The notes beneath the pieces were generated by a model that saw only the letters and a program-made list of their open reading frames with translations, searched no databases and was not told the origin of the DNA. From Vibrio proteolyticus NBRC 13287 (GTDB taxonomy: Bacteria > Pseudomonadota > Gammaproteobacteria > Enterobacterales > Vibrionaceae), in NCBI RefSeq assembly GCF_000467125.1, contig NZ_BATJ01000009.1, forward strand, positions 62,001-126,000: 64,000 bases of DNA, given 5' to 3'. Made by a program: the position numbers and the translations under genes. Below, in pieces: positions 35,001 to 46,393 of the stretch (its first letter is position 1; each line of letters opens with the position of its first letter).

Positions 35001-36611
35001 GATGATTGGATCGGCGCGACGCGTCACTCAACGCCGGGAGTCGGTCTCATCTCACCTCCGCCGCACCACGATATCTATTCCATCGAAGATTTGGCTCAGT
35101 TGATCTACGACTTGAAAAACGCTAACCGTGCCGGTCGCGTTAACGTGAAACTGGTGTCGGAAGCCGGTGTTGGTACTATCGCTTCCGGTGTCGCGAAAGC
35201 CAAAGCCGACGTCGTGCTGATCGCAGGTTTCGACGGCGGTACCGGCGCGTCACCCATGTCTTCCATTCGCCATACCGGCCTTCCTTGGGAACTCGGCTTG
35301 GCAGAAACCCACCAGACGCTGCTGAAAAACGGCCTGCGTAACCGTATCGTCGTTCAGGCGGATGGTCAGATGAAAACCCCGCGCGACCTGGCAGTCGCTA
35401 CCCTGCTCGGTGCAGAGGAATGGGGGGTCGCCACCGCCGCATTGGTGGTTGAAGGTTGTATCATGATGCGTAAGTGTCATAAAAACACCTGCCCGGTTGG
35501 TATCGCCACACAGAACAAAACGCTGCGCGAGCGCTTTGATGGCCGCGTCGAAGATGTGGTGACTTTCTTCCAGTATATGGCGCAAGGTCTGCGTGAAATC
35601 ATGGCGGAGCTGGGTTTCCGCACTATCGACGAAATGGTCGGCCAGGGCCAGAAACTGAAAGTTCGCCAAGACGTTTCGCACTGGAAATACCAAAACCTCG
35701 ATCTGTCTCCTGTTCTTCACATTGAGCAGCCACGTGAATCAGACGGTATCCACAACCAAACGCAGCAGAACCACAACCTTGAAGCTGTGCTAGACCGTAA
35801 GCTGATTCAGGCCGCAATTCCAGCGCTAGAAAAAGGCCAGGCAGTGGATGCAGAGTTCCCTATCGTTAACACTGACCGTTCTGTCGGTACCATGCTGTCG
35901 AACGAAATTTCAAAAGTATACAAAGACCAAGGGCTGCCTCAACCGATGACGGTGAAGTTCAAAGGCTCAGCCGGTCAGTCCTTCGGTGCCTTCCTGGCGA
36001 AAGGTGTTCAGTTCGACGTCGAAGGCGATGCGAACGACTACTGGGGTAAAGGGTTGTCTGGCGGTACCTTAGTACTCTACCCAGATGCGAACTCTAGCAT
36101 TGTGGCCGAAGACAACATCGTAGTGGGTAACGTCTGTTTCTACGGCGCGACCTCAGGTGAATCGTTTATTCGCGGCATGGCGGGGGAACGTTTCTGTGTG
36201 CGTAACTCGGGTGCCAAAGTCGTGGTTGAAGGGGTCGGAGATCACGGCTGTGAATACATGACGGGCGGCGCAGCGATCATTCTGGGCTCAACGGGTCGTA
36301 ACTTCGCTGCCGGTATGAGTGGCGGTGTCGCTTACGTATGGGATAAGTCCGGCGACTTTGAGTCGAAACTGAACCCAGAACTGGTGGACCTGGATCCTAT
36401 TGAGCAAGAAGATCGCGAACTCTTACTCAACATGCTCACCAAGCATGTTGAATTCACAGGAAGTGAAGTCGCTCAGTCTTTCCTGGACAACTTTGAAGCC
36501 AGCCTGGCTTCGTTAGTAAAAGTGATGCCGCGCGACTATAAAGCGGTACTGCAAAAGCGGAAAGCTGAAGCGCAGTCTCAAGGAAATGCAACTCAAGCGG
36601 AGGCCGTGTAA
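32061..36611 (+). CDS. gltB: Glutamate synthase large subunit, first copy (Gram-positive/plant-like type)
   Basis: 1516-residue alpha subunit of glutamate synthase, making glutamate from glutamine and 2-oxoglutarate with GltD. Preferred start ATG 32061 has AAGGA eight bases upstream; the frame is open back to ATG 31944, but those codons include rare ATA, AGA and CTA and overlap the leader fold. Cys21 (EHDACGIGF) would be the mature N-terminal nucleophile after propeptide removal. Order: class II amidotransferase (about 20-420), central domain, FMN-binding TIM barrel with [14 protein letters not shown] and [17 protein letters not shown], cysteine cluster CHKNTC for 3Fe-4S (about residue 1140), and C-terminal GXGXG beta-helix. 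Clearly different from the second GltB at 38486. gltD follows with a 1-base overlap. Confidence 0.95.
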   Translation: MVDREQKSQGLYTPELEHDACGIGFVAHLKNRKSHEVVTQALDMLARMEHRGGQGCDPCSGDGAGILLQKPHEFLLEEAVKLGIKLPSFERYGVGVVLFPKDEYQREQCRDILERNAKRLDLEIIGYRVLPTDNTMIGADPLSTEPQFEHVFVTGGPGTSPQELERKLYVLRNYTVRVCLESVSNIGDGFYINSMSYKTLVYKGQLTTEQVPQYFLDLQNPTMVTALALVHSRFSTNTFPKWRLAQPFRYIAHNGEINTVRGNLNWMKAREAILESELFSQAEIDMLLPICQEGSSDSSNFDMALELLVLSGRSLPHALMMLIPEAWQENKTMDPKRRAFYQYHANIMEPWDGPASVCFTDGVQVGATLDRNGLRPSRYTVTKDNFLVMASESGVVDIAPENVEFRGRLQPGRIFVADLEQGRIISDEEVKDTIATAQPYEQWVAENLLNLHKLPDASNQFSQPSPERLLHRQQAFGVSSEEVNELIVPMAQDGKEPLSAMGADWPLAVLSHQSQHLSNYFKQLFAQVTNPPIDPIRERMVMSLNTYLGKDQNLLTETPLHCQKVELESPVLANSELEKLRAIDNEHLQAKTLDIVFQASEDQGKLERALKRICQYAEDAVIDGYSIILLTDRAVNSNHAAIPAMLAVGAVHHHLIRKGLRAKCDIVVETGDARETHHFATLIGYGANAVNPYLVIETIIDLQRTKKLDPDANPRDLFNNYRKAINGGLLKIFSKMGISTLQSYHGAQIFEALGIHKSVVDKYFTGTVSRIQGLTLDDIAKEVLIRHRIGYPQREIPIQMLDVGGVYQWKQRGEKHLFNPETISLLQQSTRNKDYAQFKQYASAVDKQGDNAVTLRSQLEFIKNPASAVSIDEVEPIESIVKRFATGAMSFGSISYEAHSTLAVAMNRLGAKSNSGEGGEDPMRFERKDNGDWERSAIKQVASGRFGVTSYYLTNADELQIKMAQGAKPGEGGQLPGDKVDDWIGATRHSTPGVGLISPPPHHDIYSIEDLAQLIYDLKNANRAGRVNVKLVSEAGVGTIASGVAKAKADVVLIAGFDGGTGASPMSSIRHTGLPWELGLAETHQTLLKNGLRNRIVVQADGQMKTPRDLAVATLLGAEEWGVATAALVVEGCIMMRKCHKNTCPVGIATQNKTLRERFDGRVEDVVTFFQYMAQGLREIMAELGFRTIDEMVGQGQKLKVRQDVSHWKYQNLDLSPVLHIEQPRESDGIHNQTQQNHNLEAVLDRKLIQAAIPALEKGQAVDAEFPIVNTDRSVGTMLSNEISKVYKDQGLPQPMTVKFKGSAGQSFGAFLAKGVQFDVEGDANDYWGKGLSGGTLVLYPDANSSIVAEDNIVVGNVCFYGATSGESFIRGMAGERFCVRNSGAKVVVEGVGDHGCEYMTGGAAIILGSTGRNFAAGMSGGVAYVWDKSGDFESKLNPELVDLDPIEQEDRELLLNMLTKHVEFTGSEVAQSFLDNFEASLASLVKVMPRDYKAVLQKRKAEAQSQGNATQAEAV

Positions 36612-38080
36612 TGGGTAAGCCTACTGGATTTTTAGAGCATGGTCGTGAACTGCCACAGAAGATCGACCCGCAAGAACGCATCAAGAATAACAAAGAGTTT
36701 GTTCTCAACGAGGAGTTTGGTAACAAAATCAACACTCAGGCTTCTCGCTGTATGGATTGTGGTGTGCCGTTTTGTCATAACGGCTGCCCGATTGGCAACA
36801 TCATTCCGGAATTTAACGATGCGGTGTATCGTGATAGCTGGGAAGAAGCCTGGAACATTCTCAGCTCCACCAACAACTTCCCGGAGTTTACCGGTCGAGT
36901 GTGTCCGGCGCCGTGTGAAAGTGCGTGTGTCCTCGGGATCAACCAGGATCCCATCACCATCTGTAACATCGAGAAAACCATCGTTGAAACGGCGTATCGT
37001 GAAGGGTACGCCAAACCGAAAACGCCACGTTCTCGCACAGGTAAAACCGTAGCAATCATCGGCTCTGGCCCGGCGGGCCTGGCCGCCGCTGAGCAGCTAA
37101 ACAGCGCAGGCCATACGGTGACGGTATTTGAACGTGATGAAAAAGTGGGCGGCTTACTGCGTTTTGGGATCCCTGATTTCAAACTGGGTATGGACGTGAT
37201 TGATCGTAAAATCAACTTAATGGCAGAAGCTGGCGTTGAGTTTAAAGTCAATCAACACGTGGGTGTCGATATTAACGCCCAGCAACTGCGTCAGGAATAC
37301 GATGTGGTGCTACTGACCGGCGGGTCAACCGTTCCTCGTGATCTTCCTGTGCCGGGACGCGAGCTAAAAGGCGTGTACTTTGCGATGCAGTTCCTCGGAC
37401 AAAATAATCGCCGCGCGAACAACATGGCTCTCAAAGGGGAAGAGATTCACGCCGCAGGGAAACACGTTGTTGTCATCGGTGGTGGTGATACGGGATCTGA
37501 CTGTGTGGGTACGTCAAATCGTCACGGTGCCGCTAGCGTTACTCAGGTTGAAATCATGCCGATTCCACCGGAGAAACGTCCAACCAATATGCCCTGGCCA
37601 CAATACCCGATGATCCTGCGCACCTCGACCTCTCATGAAGAAGGCGTCGATCGTCACTGGAATATCCTGACCAAAGCCTTCATCGGTAACGACAAAGGTG
37701 AAGTCACAGGTCTGCGCCTGGCCGACATCGTCTGGGAAGAGGCAAAACCCGGTGAGCGCCCCAGCTTTAAAGAAGTGGAAGGCAGCGAACGCGTGATCCC
37801 TTGTGACATGGCTTTCCTGGCCATGGGCTTTTTGCATCCGGAACCTACCGGTGTGCTGGCTCAACTGGATATCGCGCTCGATGATCGCGGTAATGTGGCC
37901 ACGCTAGATTTTGCCACCAACCAAGAAGGCGTCTTCGCCGCAGGTGATATGCGCACAGGTCAGTCTCTGGTCGTACGCTGTATTAATGAAGGTCGTGAAT
38001 GCGCGCGCGCCATTGACACTTACCTGATGGGCACCAGCAACCTGGAGGCAAGAGCCGATTCCCTGATGCTGTCCGCCTAA
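36611..38080 (+). CDS. gltD: Glutamate synthase small subunit, first copy
   Basis: 489-residue beta subunit that oxidises NADPH and passes electrons to GltB. Cysteines 47, 50, 55 and 59 and then 98, 102 and 106 supply the 4Fe-4S ligands. The FAD-binding [16 protein letters not shown] (about 148-163) and NAD(P)-binding VVIGGGDTGSDC are intact. Its ATG overlaps the gltB TAA by one base (TAATG), the classic coupled arrangement. The sequence (MGKPTGFLEHGRELP start, EIMPIPPEKRPTNMPWPQYP) is of the type found in actinobacteria, bacilli and plants rather than E. coli, which agrees with its partner and sets it apart from the second gltD. A hairpin and a strong terminator follow. Confidence 0.95.
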   Translation: MGKPTGFLEHGRELPQKIDPQERIKNNKEFVLNEEFGNKINTQASRCMDCGVPFCHNGCPIGNIIPEFNDAVYRDSWEEAWNILSSTNNFPEFTGRVCPAPCESACVLGINQDPITICNIEKTIVETAYREGYAKPKTPRSRTGKTVAIIGSGPAGLAAAEQLNSAGHTVTVFERDEKVGGLLRFGIPDFKLGMDVIDRKINLMAEAGVEFKVNQHVGVDINAQQLRQEYDVVLLTGGSTVPRDLPVPGRELKGVYFAMQFLGQNNRRANNMALKGEEIHAAGKHVVVIGGGDTGSDCVGTSNRHGAASVTQVEIMPIPPEKRPTNMPWPQYPMILRTSTSHEEGVDRHWNILTKAFIGNDKGEVTGLRLADIVWEEAKPGERPSFKEVEGSERVIPCDMAFLAMGFLHPEPTGVLAQLDIALDDRGNVATLDFATNQEGVFAAGDMRTGQSLVVRCINEGRECARAIDTYLMGTSNLEARADSLMLSA

Positions 38081-38087
38081 CCACCAT

Positions 38088-38134
38088 CGCCGGGTGATTG
38101 GATAAACAGCATGCTTATCCATGAAACCCCGGCG
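38088..38134. repeat. Stem-loop after first gltD
   Basis: CGCCGGG (38088-38094) pairs with CCCGGCG (38128-38134), and inside TGGATAA (38099-38105) pairs with TTATCCA (38115-38121). No T-run follows, so it is a 3'-end stabilising or processing hairpin ahead of the real terminator. Confidence 0.55.
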
Positions 38135-38165
38135 TTACAACGATTCCTTCCAAACATTTTTATTT

Positions 38166-38192
38166 GACCAGCATCACATGCTGGTCTTTTTT
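38166..38192 (+). terminator. Intrinsic terminator of first gltBD operon
   Basis: GACCAGCA / TGCTGGTC perfect stem, loop TCACA, followed by TTTTTT. Confidence 0.93.
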
Positions 38193-38485
38193 ATTCCGAC
38201 CACTCAAATATGTTGCAAAAATGTAACAATCAAAAATCTATCCTATTGATATAAAAGGGGTTATATGGTGATTTACGTGGTAAAAGCGTCGTCAGCGCGA
38301 TTTTTCACTAAAAACTTGACCTTTTTCACAACAAGCTATAGGTTGTGAATTCGGTGAAAAGAAAAACACCCAATCTTGTTAAGTTTTAACGACGTTTTTA
38401 TTGCATAAAAAAACAAATACAACAATTTAGATGCATAGTTAGTCATTTCTCTGCCAGGATGGCAGGAAGCAAAGGGAGAATTGCA
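38193..38485 (+). promoter_or_regulatory. Promoter region of second gltB with repeats
   Basis: About 290 bases without a gene. TTTTTCAC occurs at 38301-38308 and again at 38322-38329 (21 bases apart, two helical turns), and the reverse GTGAAAA at 38354-38360. A perfect inverted repeat TTCACAAC / GTTGTGAA with a 9-base spacer lies at 38325-38349. TTGACC (38316-38321) could be a -35, with TATAGG (38337-38342) as a poorly spaced -10. The arrangement suggests regulator sites over the promoter; no regulator is identified. Confidence 0.5.
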
Positions 38486-41400
38486 ATGGCTCTATATGAT
38501 CCAAGTCTTGAAAAAGACAACTGTGGATTTGGCTTGATCGCACACATGGAAGGTGAAACAAGCCATAAGCTGGTTCGTACCGCAATCTCAGCACTTGATC
38601 GCATGACCCACCGGGGCGGTATCGCCGCTGACGGAAAGACCGGTGATGGTTGTGGCCTTCTGTTACAAAAACCCGACTCCTACTTACGCCTTATCGCCGA
38701 AGAGCACCAGTTTAAACTGGGTAAGCAGTACGCGATTGGTATGATTTTCTTCAGTCAGGATCCGGTGAAAGCCCAGTCTGCCAAAGACATCATCAATAAA
38801 GAACTGGCTCAGGAAACCCTGACCGTGTCAGGCTGGCGCGAAGTGCCGACCAATCCCGACGTACTCGGTCCTATCGCCGTCAACTCACTGCCCGATATCC
38901 AACAGGTATTTATCTCCGCGCCGGCCGGTTGGCGTGAACGCGACATTGAACGTCGCTTGTACATTGCCCGTCGCCGGATTGAAAAACAGCTGACCGATGA
39001 CCGTGATTTCTATATCTGTAGCCTGTCAACACAAGTGATGGTCTACAAAGGCCTGTGCATGCCAGCTGACCTGCCCCGTTTCTATCTGGATCTGGCGGAT
39101 CTGCGTATGGAGTCGGCCATCTGTTTGTTCCACCAGCGCTTTTCAACCAATACGCAGCCTCGTTGGCCGCTGGCTCAGCCGTTCCGCTATCTAGCGCACA
39201 ACGGGGAAATCAACACCATTGAAGGCAACCGCCAGTGGGCTCGTGCCCGGGCGTACAAGTTTGCTTCCCCGCTGCTGCCGGACTTGCAGACCGCGGCCCC
39301 GTTTGTCAATGAAACGGGCTCAGATTCATCCAGCCTGGACAACATGCTTGATCTGTTCCTCGCTGGCGGGATGGACATCTTCCGCGCAATGCGCATGCTC
39401 GTGCCGCCCGCGTGGCAAAACCACCCGGATATGGATGCCGATCTGCGCGCCTTCTACGATTTTAACTCCAAACACATGGAACCCTGGGATGGCCCGGCGG
39501 GTATCGTACTGTCTGATGGCCGCTATGCCGCCTGTAATCTCGACCGCAACGGCCTGCGCCCGGCGCGCTACGTGATCACCAAAGACAAACTGATCACCCT
39601 CGCCTCTGAAGTGGGCATCTGGGATTACGCGCCAGACGAAGTAGCGGAAAAAGGCCGCGTCGGTCCGGGCGAACTGCTGGTTGTGGATACCCGTAAAGGC
39701 AAACTGTGGCAATCCAGTGAAATCGATAACGACCTCAAAGGTCGCCACCCCTACCGCGAGTGGATGGAAAACAACGTTCACAAACTGACTCCGTTTGCCG
39801 CTCTCCCGGACGATCAGGTCGGCGAACGCAGCTTTGACGAAAATCGGCTCAAAACCTATCAGAAGCAGTTTGCCATGACCAATGAGGAAGTGGATCAAGT
39901 GTTGCGCGTGTTGGGAGACATGAGCCAGGAGGCGGTCGGCTCTATGGGCGACGATACGCCCATGGCCGTGCTGTCGTCCAAAGAGCGGCTGGTAACGGAC
40001 TATTTTCGTCAGAAGTTCGCTCAGGTGACGAACCCGCCGATCGACCCGCTGCGGGAAAAACACGTCATGTCACTGGCAACTAGTATCGGTCAGGAGATGA
40101 ACGTGTTTTGCGAGACGGATGGTCACGCCTATCGGGTGACCTTCGACTCCCCAGTGCTGCTGTACTCAGACATGCAACAACTGCTGGAACTGAGTGACAA
40201 GCATTACCGCAATACCATCCTCGACATCAATTACGATCCGCAGCAAAAAGACCTGAAGCAGGCGCTGCTGGATGTGTGTGATGAAGCCGAGCAGGTGGTT
40301 CGTGACGGCACGGTACTGGTGGTACTGTCGGACCGTGCACTGGTTAAAGGTAAATTGCCAATCCCGGCGGCGATGGCGGTTGGCGCTGTTCAGACACGTC
40401 TGGTTGAAGCCAACCTGCGCTGTGATGCCAACATCATCATCGAAACCGCTTCCGCGCGCGACCCTCATCAATTTGCCGTTCTGCTCGGTTTCGGCGCTAC
40501 CGCAGTCTATCCGTACCTAGCTTATGAAGCGCTGGGCAAAGTGATCGATGACGGCGCGATCGACAAAAGCTATCGCGACGTGATGCAAAATTATCAGTAC
40601 GGCATCAATAAAGGCCTGTATAAGATCATGTCCAAGATGGGCATTTCGACCATTGCTTCCTATCGCTGCTCGCAGCTGTTCGAAGCCGTCGGCCTGCATC
40701 GGGATGTGGTCGACCTCTGTTTCCGCGGCGTCACCACTCGTATCCAGGGGGCAAACTTCGAAGATTTTCAGCAGGACCTGTTCAACCTGTCACGGAAAGC
40801 CTGGGCGAAGCGCAAATCGATTGATCACGGCGGACTGTTGAAGTACGTCCATGGCGGCGAATATCACGCCTACAACCCGGACGTGGTCGGTACACTGCAA
40901 ACGGCGGTTAAAACCGGTCAAGCAACGGATTACCAGAGTTTTGCTAAGCAGGTGAACCAGCGTCCGGTCGCGATGCTGCGTGACCTGATGCAATTGAAAA
41001 AAGCAGCGCAGCCACTGCCGCTGACGCAAATTGAACCTGTGACAGATCTATGCAAACGCTTTGATTCAGCAGCGATGTCGATCGGCGCACTCAGCCCGGA
41101 AGCGCATGAAGCGCTGGCGACCGCGATGAACCGCCTCGGCGGTTATTCAAACTCAGGCGAAGGCGGCGAAGATCCCCGCCGTTTCGGCACCGAACGCAAC
41201 TCGCGCATCAAGCAGGTGGCCTCTGGCCGATTTGGTGTGACGCCTCACTATCTGACCAATGCGGACGTACTGCAAATCAAAGTGGCGCAAGGAGCCAAAC
41301 CCGGCGAAGGTGGTCAGTTGCCCGGGCATAAAGTCACGGCAGAAATCGCCAAGCTGCGTTACTCGGTGCAAGGGGTGACGTTAATCTCTCCTCCTCCGCA

Positions 41401-42949
41401 TCACGATATTTACTCGATTGAAGATTTAGCTCAGCTGATCTTCGATCTGAAGCAAGTGAACCCGAAGGCGCTGGTGTCGGTGAAACTGGTCTCCGAACCC
41501 GGGGTTGGCACAATAGCAACCGGTGTTGCCAAAGCGTACGCCGATTTGATAACTATCTCGGGTTACGACGGCGGCACCGCAGCCAGTCCGTTAACCTCAG
41601 TAAAATACGCCGGTAGCCCTTGGGAACTGGGCCTGGCTGAAACCCAACAAGCGCTGGTTGCCAATGGTCTGCGCCACAAAATCCGCTTGCAGGTTGACGG
41701 TGGCCTGAAAACCGGATTAGACGTCGTCAAAGCCGCCATTCTGGGTGCTGAGAGCTTTGGGTTTGGTACCGCCCCTATGGTAGCGATGGGCTGTAAGTTC
41801 CTACGTATCTGTCACCTGAACAACTGTGCGACCGGGGTCGCGACTCAAGACGAGACACTGCGCAAAGAGTACTTCAAAGGCTTGCCGGAAATGGTCATCA
41901 ACTATTTCACCGGACTGGCCGAGGAAGTGCGCGGATTGCTCGCGGAACTGGGGGTGGAAAAGCTGACGGATCTGATTGGCCGCACCGACTTACTGCAAGC
42001 GGTAGAAGGCATGACCGCCAAACAGAGCAAACTGGATTTGTCCGGTATTCTGGAAGCGCCGGCCTCCGCCGAGGGGCATCCCCTGTTCTGGACCGAGCCG
42101 AACGCACCATTCGACAAAGCCATCCTCAACCAGAGAATTGTTGACGATGCCATGGCGGCGATTGAAGCGCAGCACTCAGCCAGCTTCTACTACGACGTGA
42201 TCAATACCGATCGCTCAGTCGGAGCGCGCGTGTCGGGCGAAATCGCTCAACGTTATGGCAACCAGGGCATGGCGGCCACCCCGATCAAGATCCACCTTAA
42301 CGGAACCGCAGGTCAGTCGTTCGGTGTATGGAACGCCGGTGGCGTGGAACTGTACCTGACTGGCGACGCCAATGACTATGTCGGTAAAGGCATGGCTGGC
42401 GGTAAAGTGGTGATCAAGCCACACCTTGGCACGGCCTTCCAGTGCAACGAAGCGACCATCATCGGCAACACCTGTCTGTATGGCGCAACCGGCGGTAAAT
42501 TGTTTGCGGCGGGTAAGGCCGGTGAGCGTTTCGGAGTCCGCAATTCAGGCACTATCGCAGTGATTGAAGGAGCCGGTGACAACGCGTGCGAATACATGAC
42601 TGGCGGTATTGTCGCTATCCTGGGAGCCACCGGAGTGAACTTCGGCGCGGGTATGACGGGGGGATTTGCGTACGTACTGGACGAAAATGACGACTTTGCC
42701 GGCCGGGTCAATAATGAATCGGTCGAAGCGCTGTCACTGGCGGATCTGTATATCCATCAGGAGCACCTGCGCGGACTGATTGCCGAGCATCTGGAAGAGA
42801 CCGGTTCAGTGCACGCTGAACGTATCCTGGCAGACTTTGACGAATGGATTCCGAAGTTCTACCTGGTGAAACCGCAAGCTGCGGATCTCAATACCCTGCT
42901 CGGCCACCAGAGCCGCAGCGCCGCAGAACTGCGCGTTCAAGCACAATAA
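38486..42949 (+). CDS. gltB: Glutamate synthase large subunit, second copy (E. coli type)
   Basis: 1487-residue alpha subunit, collinear with E. coli GltB from [20 protein letters not shown] through the last residues ([15 protein letters not shown], almost identical). ATG 38486 has AGGGAGAA just upstream; nine in-frame codons further up are not conserved. Cys13 is the amidotransferase nucleophile exposed by propeptide cleavage. The FMN/3Fe-4S region has CHLNNC (about residue 1108). Its order of domains is as for the first copy, but the sequence is diverged throughout, so this is not a recent duplication. gltD follows after a 21-base gap. Confidence 0.96.
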   Translation: MALYDPSLEKDNCGFGLIAHMEGETSHKLVRTAISALDRMTHRGGIAADGKTGDGCGLLLQKPDSYLRLIAEEHQFKLGKQYAIGMIFFSQDPVKAQSAKDIINKELAQETLTVSGWREVPTNPDVLGPIAVNSLPDIQQVFISAPAGWRERDIERRLYIARRRIEKQLTDDRDFYICSLSTQVMVYKGLCMPADLPRFYLDLADLRMESAICLFHQRFSTNTQPRWPLAQPFRYLAHNGEINTIEGNRQWARARAYKFASPLLPDLQTAAPFVNETGSDSSSLDNMLDLFLAGGMDIFRAMRMLVPPAWQNHPDMDADLRAFYDFNSKHMEPWDGPAGIVLSDGRYAACNLDRNGLRPARYVITKDKLITLASEVGIWDYAPDEVAEKGRVGPGELLVVDTRKGKLWQSSEIDNDLKGRHPYREWMENNVHKLTPFAALPDDQVGERSFDENRLKTYQKQFAMTNEEVDQVLRVLGDMSQEAVGSMGDDTPMAVLSSKERLVTDYFRQKFAQVTNPPIDPLREKHVMSLATSIGQEMNVFCETDGHAYRVTFDSPVLLYSDMQQLLELSDKHYRNTILDINYDPQQKDLKQALLDVCDEAEQVVRDGTVLVVLSDRALVKGKLPIPAAMAVGAVQTRLVEANLRCDANIIIETASARDPHQFAVLLGFGATAVYPYLAYEALGKVIDDGAIDKSYRDVMQNYQYGINKGLYKIMSKMGISTIASYRCSQLFEAVGLHRDVVDLCFRGVTTRIQGANFEDFQQDLFNLSRKAWAKRKSIDHGGLLKYVHGGEYHAYNPDVVGTLQTAVKTGQATDYQSFAKQVNQRPVAMLRDLMQLKKAAQPLPLTQIEPVTDLCKRFDSAAMSIGALSPEAHEALATAMNRLGGYSNSGEGGEDPRRFGTERNSRIKQVASGRFGVTPHYLTNADVLQIKVAQGAKPGEGGQLPGHKVTAEIAKLRYSVQGVTLISPPPHHDIYSIEDLAQLIFDLKQVNPKALVSVKLVSEPGVGTIATGVAKAYADLITISGYDGGTAASPLTSVKYAGSPWELGLAETQQALVANGLRHKIRLQVDGGLKTGLDVVKAAILGAESFGFGTAPMVAMGCKFLRICHLNNCATGVATQDETLRKEYFKGLPEMVINYFTGLAEEVRGLLAELGVEKLTDLIGRTDLLQAVEGMTAKQSKLDLSGILEAPASAEGHPLFWTEPNAPFDKAILNQRIVDDAMAAIEAQHSASFYYDVINTDRSVGARVSGEIAQRYGNQGMAATPIKIHLNGTAGQSFGVWNAGGVELYLTGDANDYVGKGMAGGKVVIKPHLGTAFQCNEATIIGNTCLYGATGGKLFAAGKAGERFGVRNSGTIAVIEGAGDNACEYMTGGIVAILGATGVNFGAGMTGGFAYVLDENDDFAGRVNNESVEALSLADLYIHQEHLRGLIAEHLEETGSVHAERILADFDEWIPKFYLVKPQAADLNTLLGHQSRSAAELRVQAQ

Positions 42950-44383
<1,434 letters not shown>

Positions 44384-44397
44384 GTAAATAAACGCAC

Positions 44398-44425
44398 AAA
44401 AGGATCCACTCTGTGGATCCTTTTT
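44398..44425 (+). terminator. Intrinsic terminator of second gltBD operon
   Basis: AAAAGGATCCAC / GTGGATCCTTTT stem with a 3-base TCT loop and a T-run. Confidence 0.92.
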
Positions 44426-44472
44426 CATTTCTGCCCCTATAATAAAAAGTTATTTATTTTTAGGATGTTGTC

Positions 44473-44904
44473 ATGAAACTCATCGCGTTTATCAGCCTGA
44501 GTCTCGTGAGCTTAACCGCTTGCACGCACGGAGTAGCCCCCATGCAGGACCGAACCGCTCAACCTTGTGGTAACAAACCCAACTGTGTGTCTACAGAAGA
44601 CACCCGGGAAGCCTTTCATCTGACGCCTTTTACCTTAACTGACAATGCAACACTGGATGACGTCGAACGTGCCGCTCTGATGCTGCCCGGTGCCAAAACG
44701 GCTGAGCGTCAAGCCGATTACCTGCGGATCGAATGCACTACTCGCATCATGCGTTTTGTGGATGATCTCGAACTGCGGATCCGTCAGCAACAACTGATGG
44801 TGCGCTCTGAATCCCGGCTCGGGTATTCTGATTTTGGTGTCAACCGCAAACGGGCTGAGCAGTTGAGAAGCCTGCTGCTACAGCAAGGTGTGATCCTCGA
44901 GTAA
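44473..44904 (+). CDS. DUF1499 family lipoprotein
   Basis: 143-residue predicted lipoprotein. Signal MKLIAFISLSLVSLTAC with lipobox LTAC (Cys17). The DUF1499 signature is clear: CGNKPNCVST (about residues 32-41) and, at the end, RSESRLGYSDFGVNRKRAEQLR. The family is widespread in proteobacteria and algae; its function is not known to me. The residue after the lipid cysteine is Thr, which does not block outer-membrane sorting. It stands alone between two terminators, convergent with truB. Confidence 0.85.
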   Translation: MKLIAFISLSLVSLTACTHGVAPMQDRTAQPCGNKPNCVSTEDTREAFHLTPFTLTDNATLDDVERAALMLPGAKTAERQADYLRIECTTRIMRFVDDLELRIRQQQLMVRSESRLGYSDFGVNRKRAEQLRSLLLQQGVILE

Positions 44905-44911
44905 CAGCGAT

Positions 44912-44942
44912 AAAAAACCGAAGCCTGGGCTTCGGTTTTTTT
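44912..44942. terminator. Bidirectional terminator between DUF1499 gene and truB
   Basis: ACCGAAGCC / GGCTTCGGT stem with A-run and T-run on opposite sides. It serves both convergent genes. Confidence 0.92.
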
Positions 44943-44943
44943 A

Positions 44944-45897
44944 TTACTCTGTCAGCGATTCGTCGCGAAACACCACTAAGCGTTTGGGCGCGATTTTACC
45001 GTCATCGTTCATCTCACCGACACCGATAAACAGCTTGTCATCCCCGCTGGTCAGGCGCACTACGCCTTCAAGCGGTGCCCCAAAAACCTGTACTGGCTGA
45101 CCATGCTGAACCATATCGGTCAGCTCTGGCACCAAATTCACTTCGGGCAGATCCTGCACGGCAGTATCCATGGGCAACAACAACGGATCAAGCAACTCGC
45201 GAGGTGCAATATCATCACGCTGTGCTTGCTCAAGCAACGCATTCAACTGCTCGAGCGTTACCATGCGTTCATAAGGGTATTTGGCCACTCCGGTGCGGCG
45301 CAGCATCGTCACGTGTGCCCCACAACCAAGCATCTCACCCAGATCATCAACGATGGTACGGATGTAGGTGCCTTTTGAACAATGCACTTCCATCTCGACT
45401 TCATCCCCCTCAAAGCGATGCAGTACGATCTCGTAAACGGTGATTTTACGCGCTTCACGCGGTACGTCGATGCCCTGACGCGCGTATTCATACAGAGGTT
45501 TGCCCTGATGTTTAAGCGCGGAGAACATGGATGGAACCTGATCCGTGGTACCACGGAACTTGTCGATACAAGCTTGTAGTGTATCCAGATCGACATTGAC
45601 CGGTCTGGTTTCAACGACCTCACCATCCGAATCAGAGGTGTTGGTCCGTTCACCCAGTTTGGCGATAACACGGTAGCGTTTATCGGAATCAAGCAGGAAT
45701 TGTGAAAACTTGGTTGCTTCCCCAAGACAAATAGGCAGCATGCCCGTCGCTAAGGGATCCAGTGCCCCCGTGTGCCCTGCTTTCTCAGCAAAATAGATGC
45801 GCTTTACTTTCTGCAACGCATCATTTGAGGAGATGCCGGTCGGTTTATCCAACAGGACAACACCATTGACCGGACGGCCTTTGCGACGACGAGCCAT
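44944..45897 (-). CDS. truB: tRNA pseudouridine(55) synthase
   Basis: 317-residue enzyme converting U55 of the T loop of tRNAs to pseudouridine. The catalytic Asp47 lies in [31 protein letters not shown] and the [14 protein letters not shown] motif are also present, with a C-terminal PUA-like domain. Its ATG overlaps the rbfA stop by one base (TAATG), so translation is coupled. It is the last gene of the rimP-nusA-infB-rbfA-truB operon, ending at a terminator shared with the DUF1499 gene. In E. coli rpsO comes next; here rpsO lies 30 kb away, so the operon has been split. Confidence 0.97.
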   Translation of the reverse strand: MARRRKGRPVNGVVLLDKPTGISSNDALQKVKRIYFAEKAGHTGALDPLATGMLPICLGEATKFSQFLLDSDKRYRVIAKLGERTNTSDSDGEVVETRPVNVDLDTLQACIDKFRGTTDQVPSMFSALKHQGKPLYEYARQGIDVPREARKITVYEIVLHRFEGDEVEMEVHCSKGTYIRTIVDDLGEMLGCGAHVTMLRRTGVAKYPYERMVTLEQLNALLEQAQRDDIAPRELLDPLLLPMDTAVQDLPEVNLVPELTDMVQHGQPVQVFGAPLEGVVRLTSGDDKLFIGVGEMNDDGKIAPKRLVVFRDESLTE

Positions 45898-46292
45898 TAT
45901 TCTTCGTCCTCACGACCAGAATCTTTCTGCTTGCGCTTATCTTCACTGACCACTTCCGTGACCAGGTTCGACATGCGCATGCCTTCAACCAGAGTATTGT
46001 CGTAGTGGAAACGGATCTCCGGAGTCAGACGCAGACGAATGCGTTTACCCAGCATCATGCGGATATGCACTTCGTGCTCACGCAAAGCGGCCAGACACGA
46101 TTCCGGGGTTTGCTCGCCCACACACAGGAACGTCACGAACACTTTGGCGTAAGCCAGATCGCGGGACACCTCAACATCAGAGATGGTCACCATCCCCAGA
46201 CGAGAGTCACGGACTTCACGTTGCAGGATCATGGCCAGTTCTTTTTGCAGCTGCTGTGCAACACGCTGCGTACGACTAAATTCTTTTGACAT
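45897..46292 (-). CDS. rbfA: 30S ribosome-binding factor A
   Basis: 131-residue KH-like factor for 16S rRNA 5'-end maturation and cold adaptation. The N-terminus [20 protein letters not shown] from ATG 46292 and the motif [23 protein letters not shown] are typical. In-frame codons back to 46358 overlap a large hairpin and are not conserved. The ribosome binding site (AGAGAAAAG) is weak. It ends in a 1-base overlap with truB. The acidic/basic C-terminal tail ([15 protein letters not shown]) is variable in the family. Confidence 0.95.
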   Translation of the reverse strand: MSKEFSRTQRVAQQLQKELAMILQREVRDSRLGMVTISDVEVSRDLAYAKVFVTFLCVGEQTPESCLAALREHEVHIRMMLGKRIRLRLTPEIRFHYDNTLVEGMRMSNLVTEVVSEDKRKQKDSGREDEE

Positions 46293-46315
46293 AACTTTTC
46301 TCTTATCTAGAAAGA

Positions 46316-46344
46316 ATGGGGGGATGGTTAACCCAGCCCCCCAT
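46316..46344. repeat. Hairpin in the infB-rbfA intergenic region
   Basis: ATGGGGGG (46316-46323) pairs perfectly with CCCCCCAT (46337-46344), 13-base loop that itself contains GGTTAACC. No T-run on either strand, so a processing or stabilising element is more likely than a terminator. Confidence 0.6.
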
Positions 46345-46393
46345 GGCGTATTCAACAACCGATCATTGCCATTGTGTTGGCAACATAAGTCAA

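Noticed and set aside
39326..40063. 245-codon minus-strand open frame inside the second gltB
   Set aside because: Lies entirely opposite conserved GltB sequence; low-complexity His/Val-rich translation without domain features.
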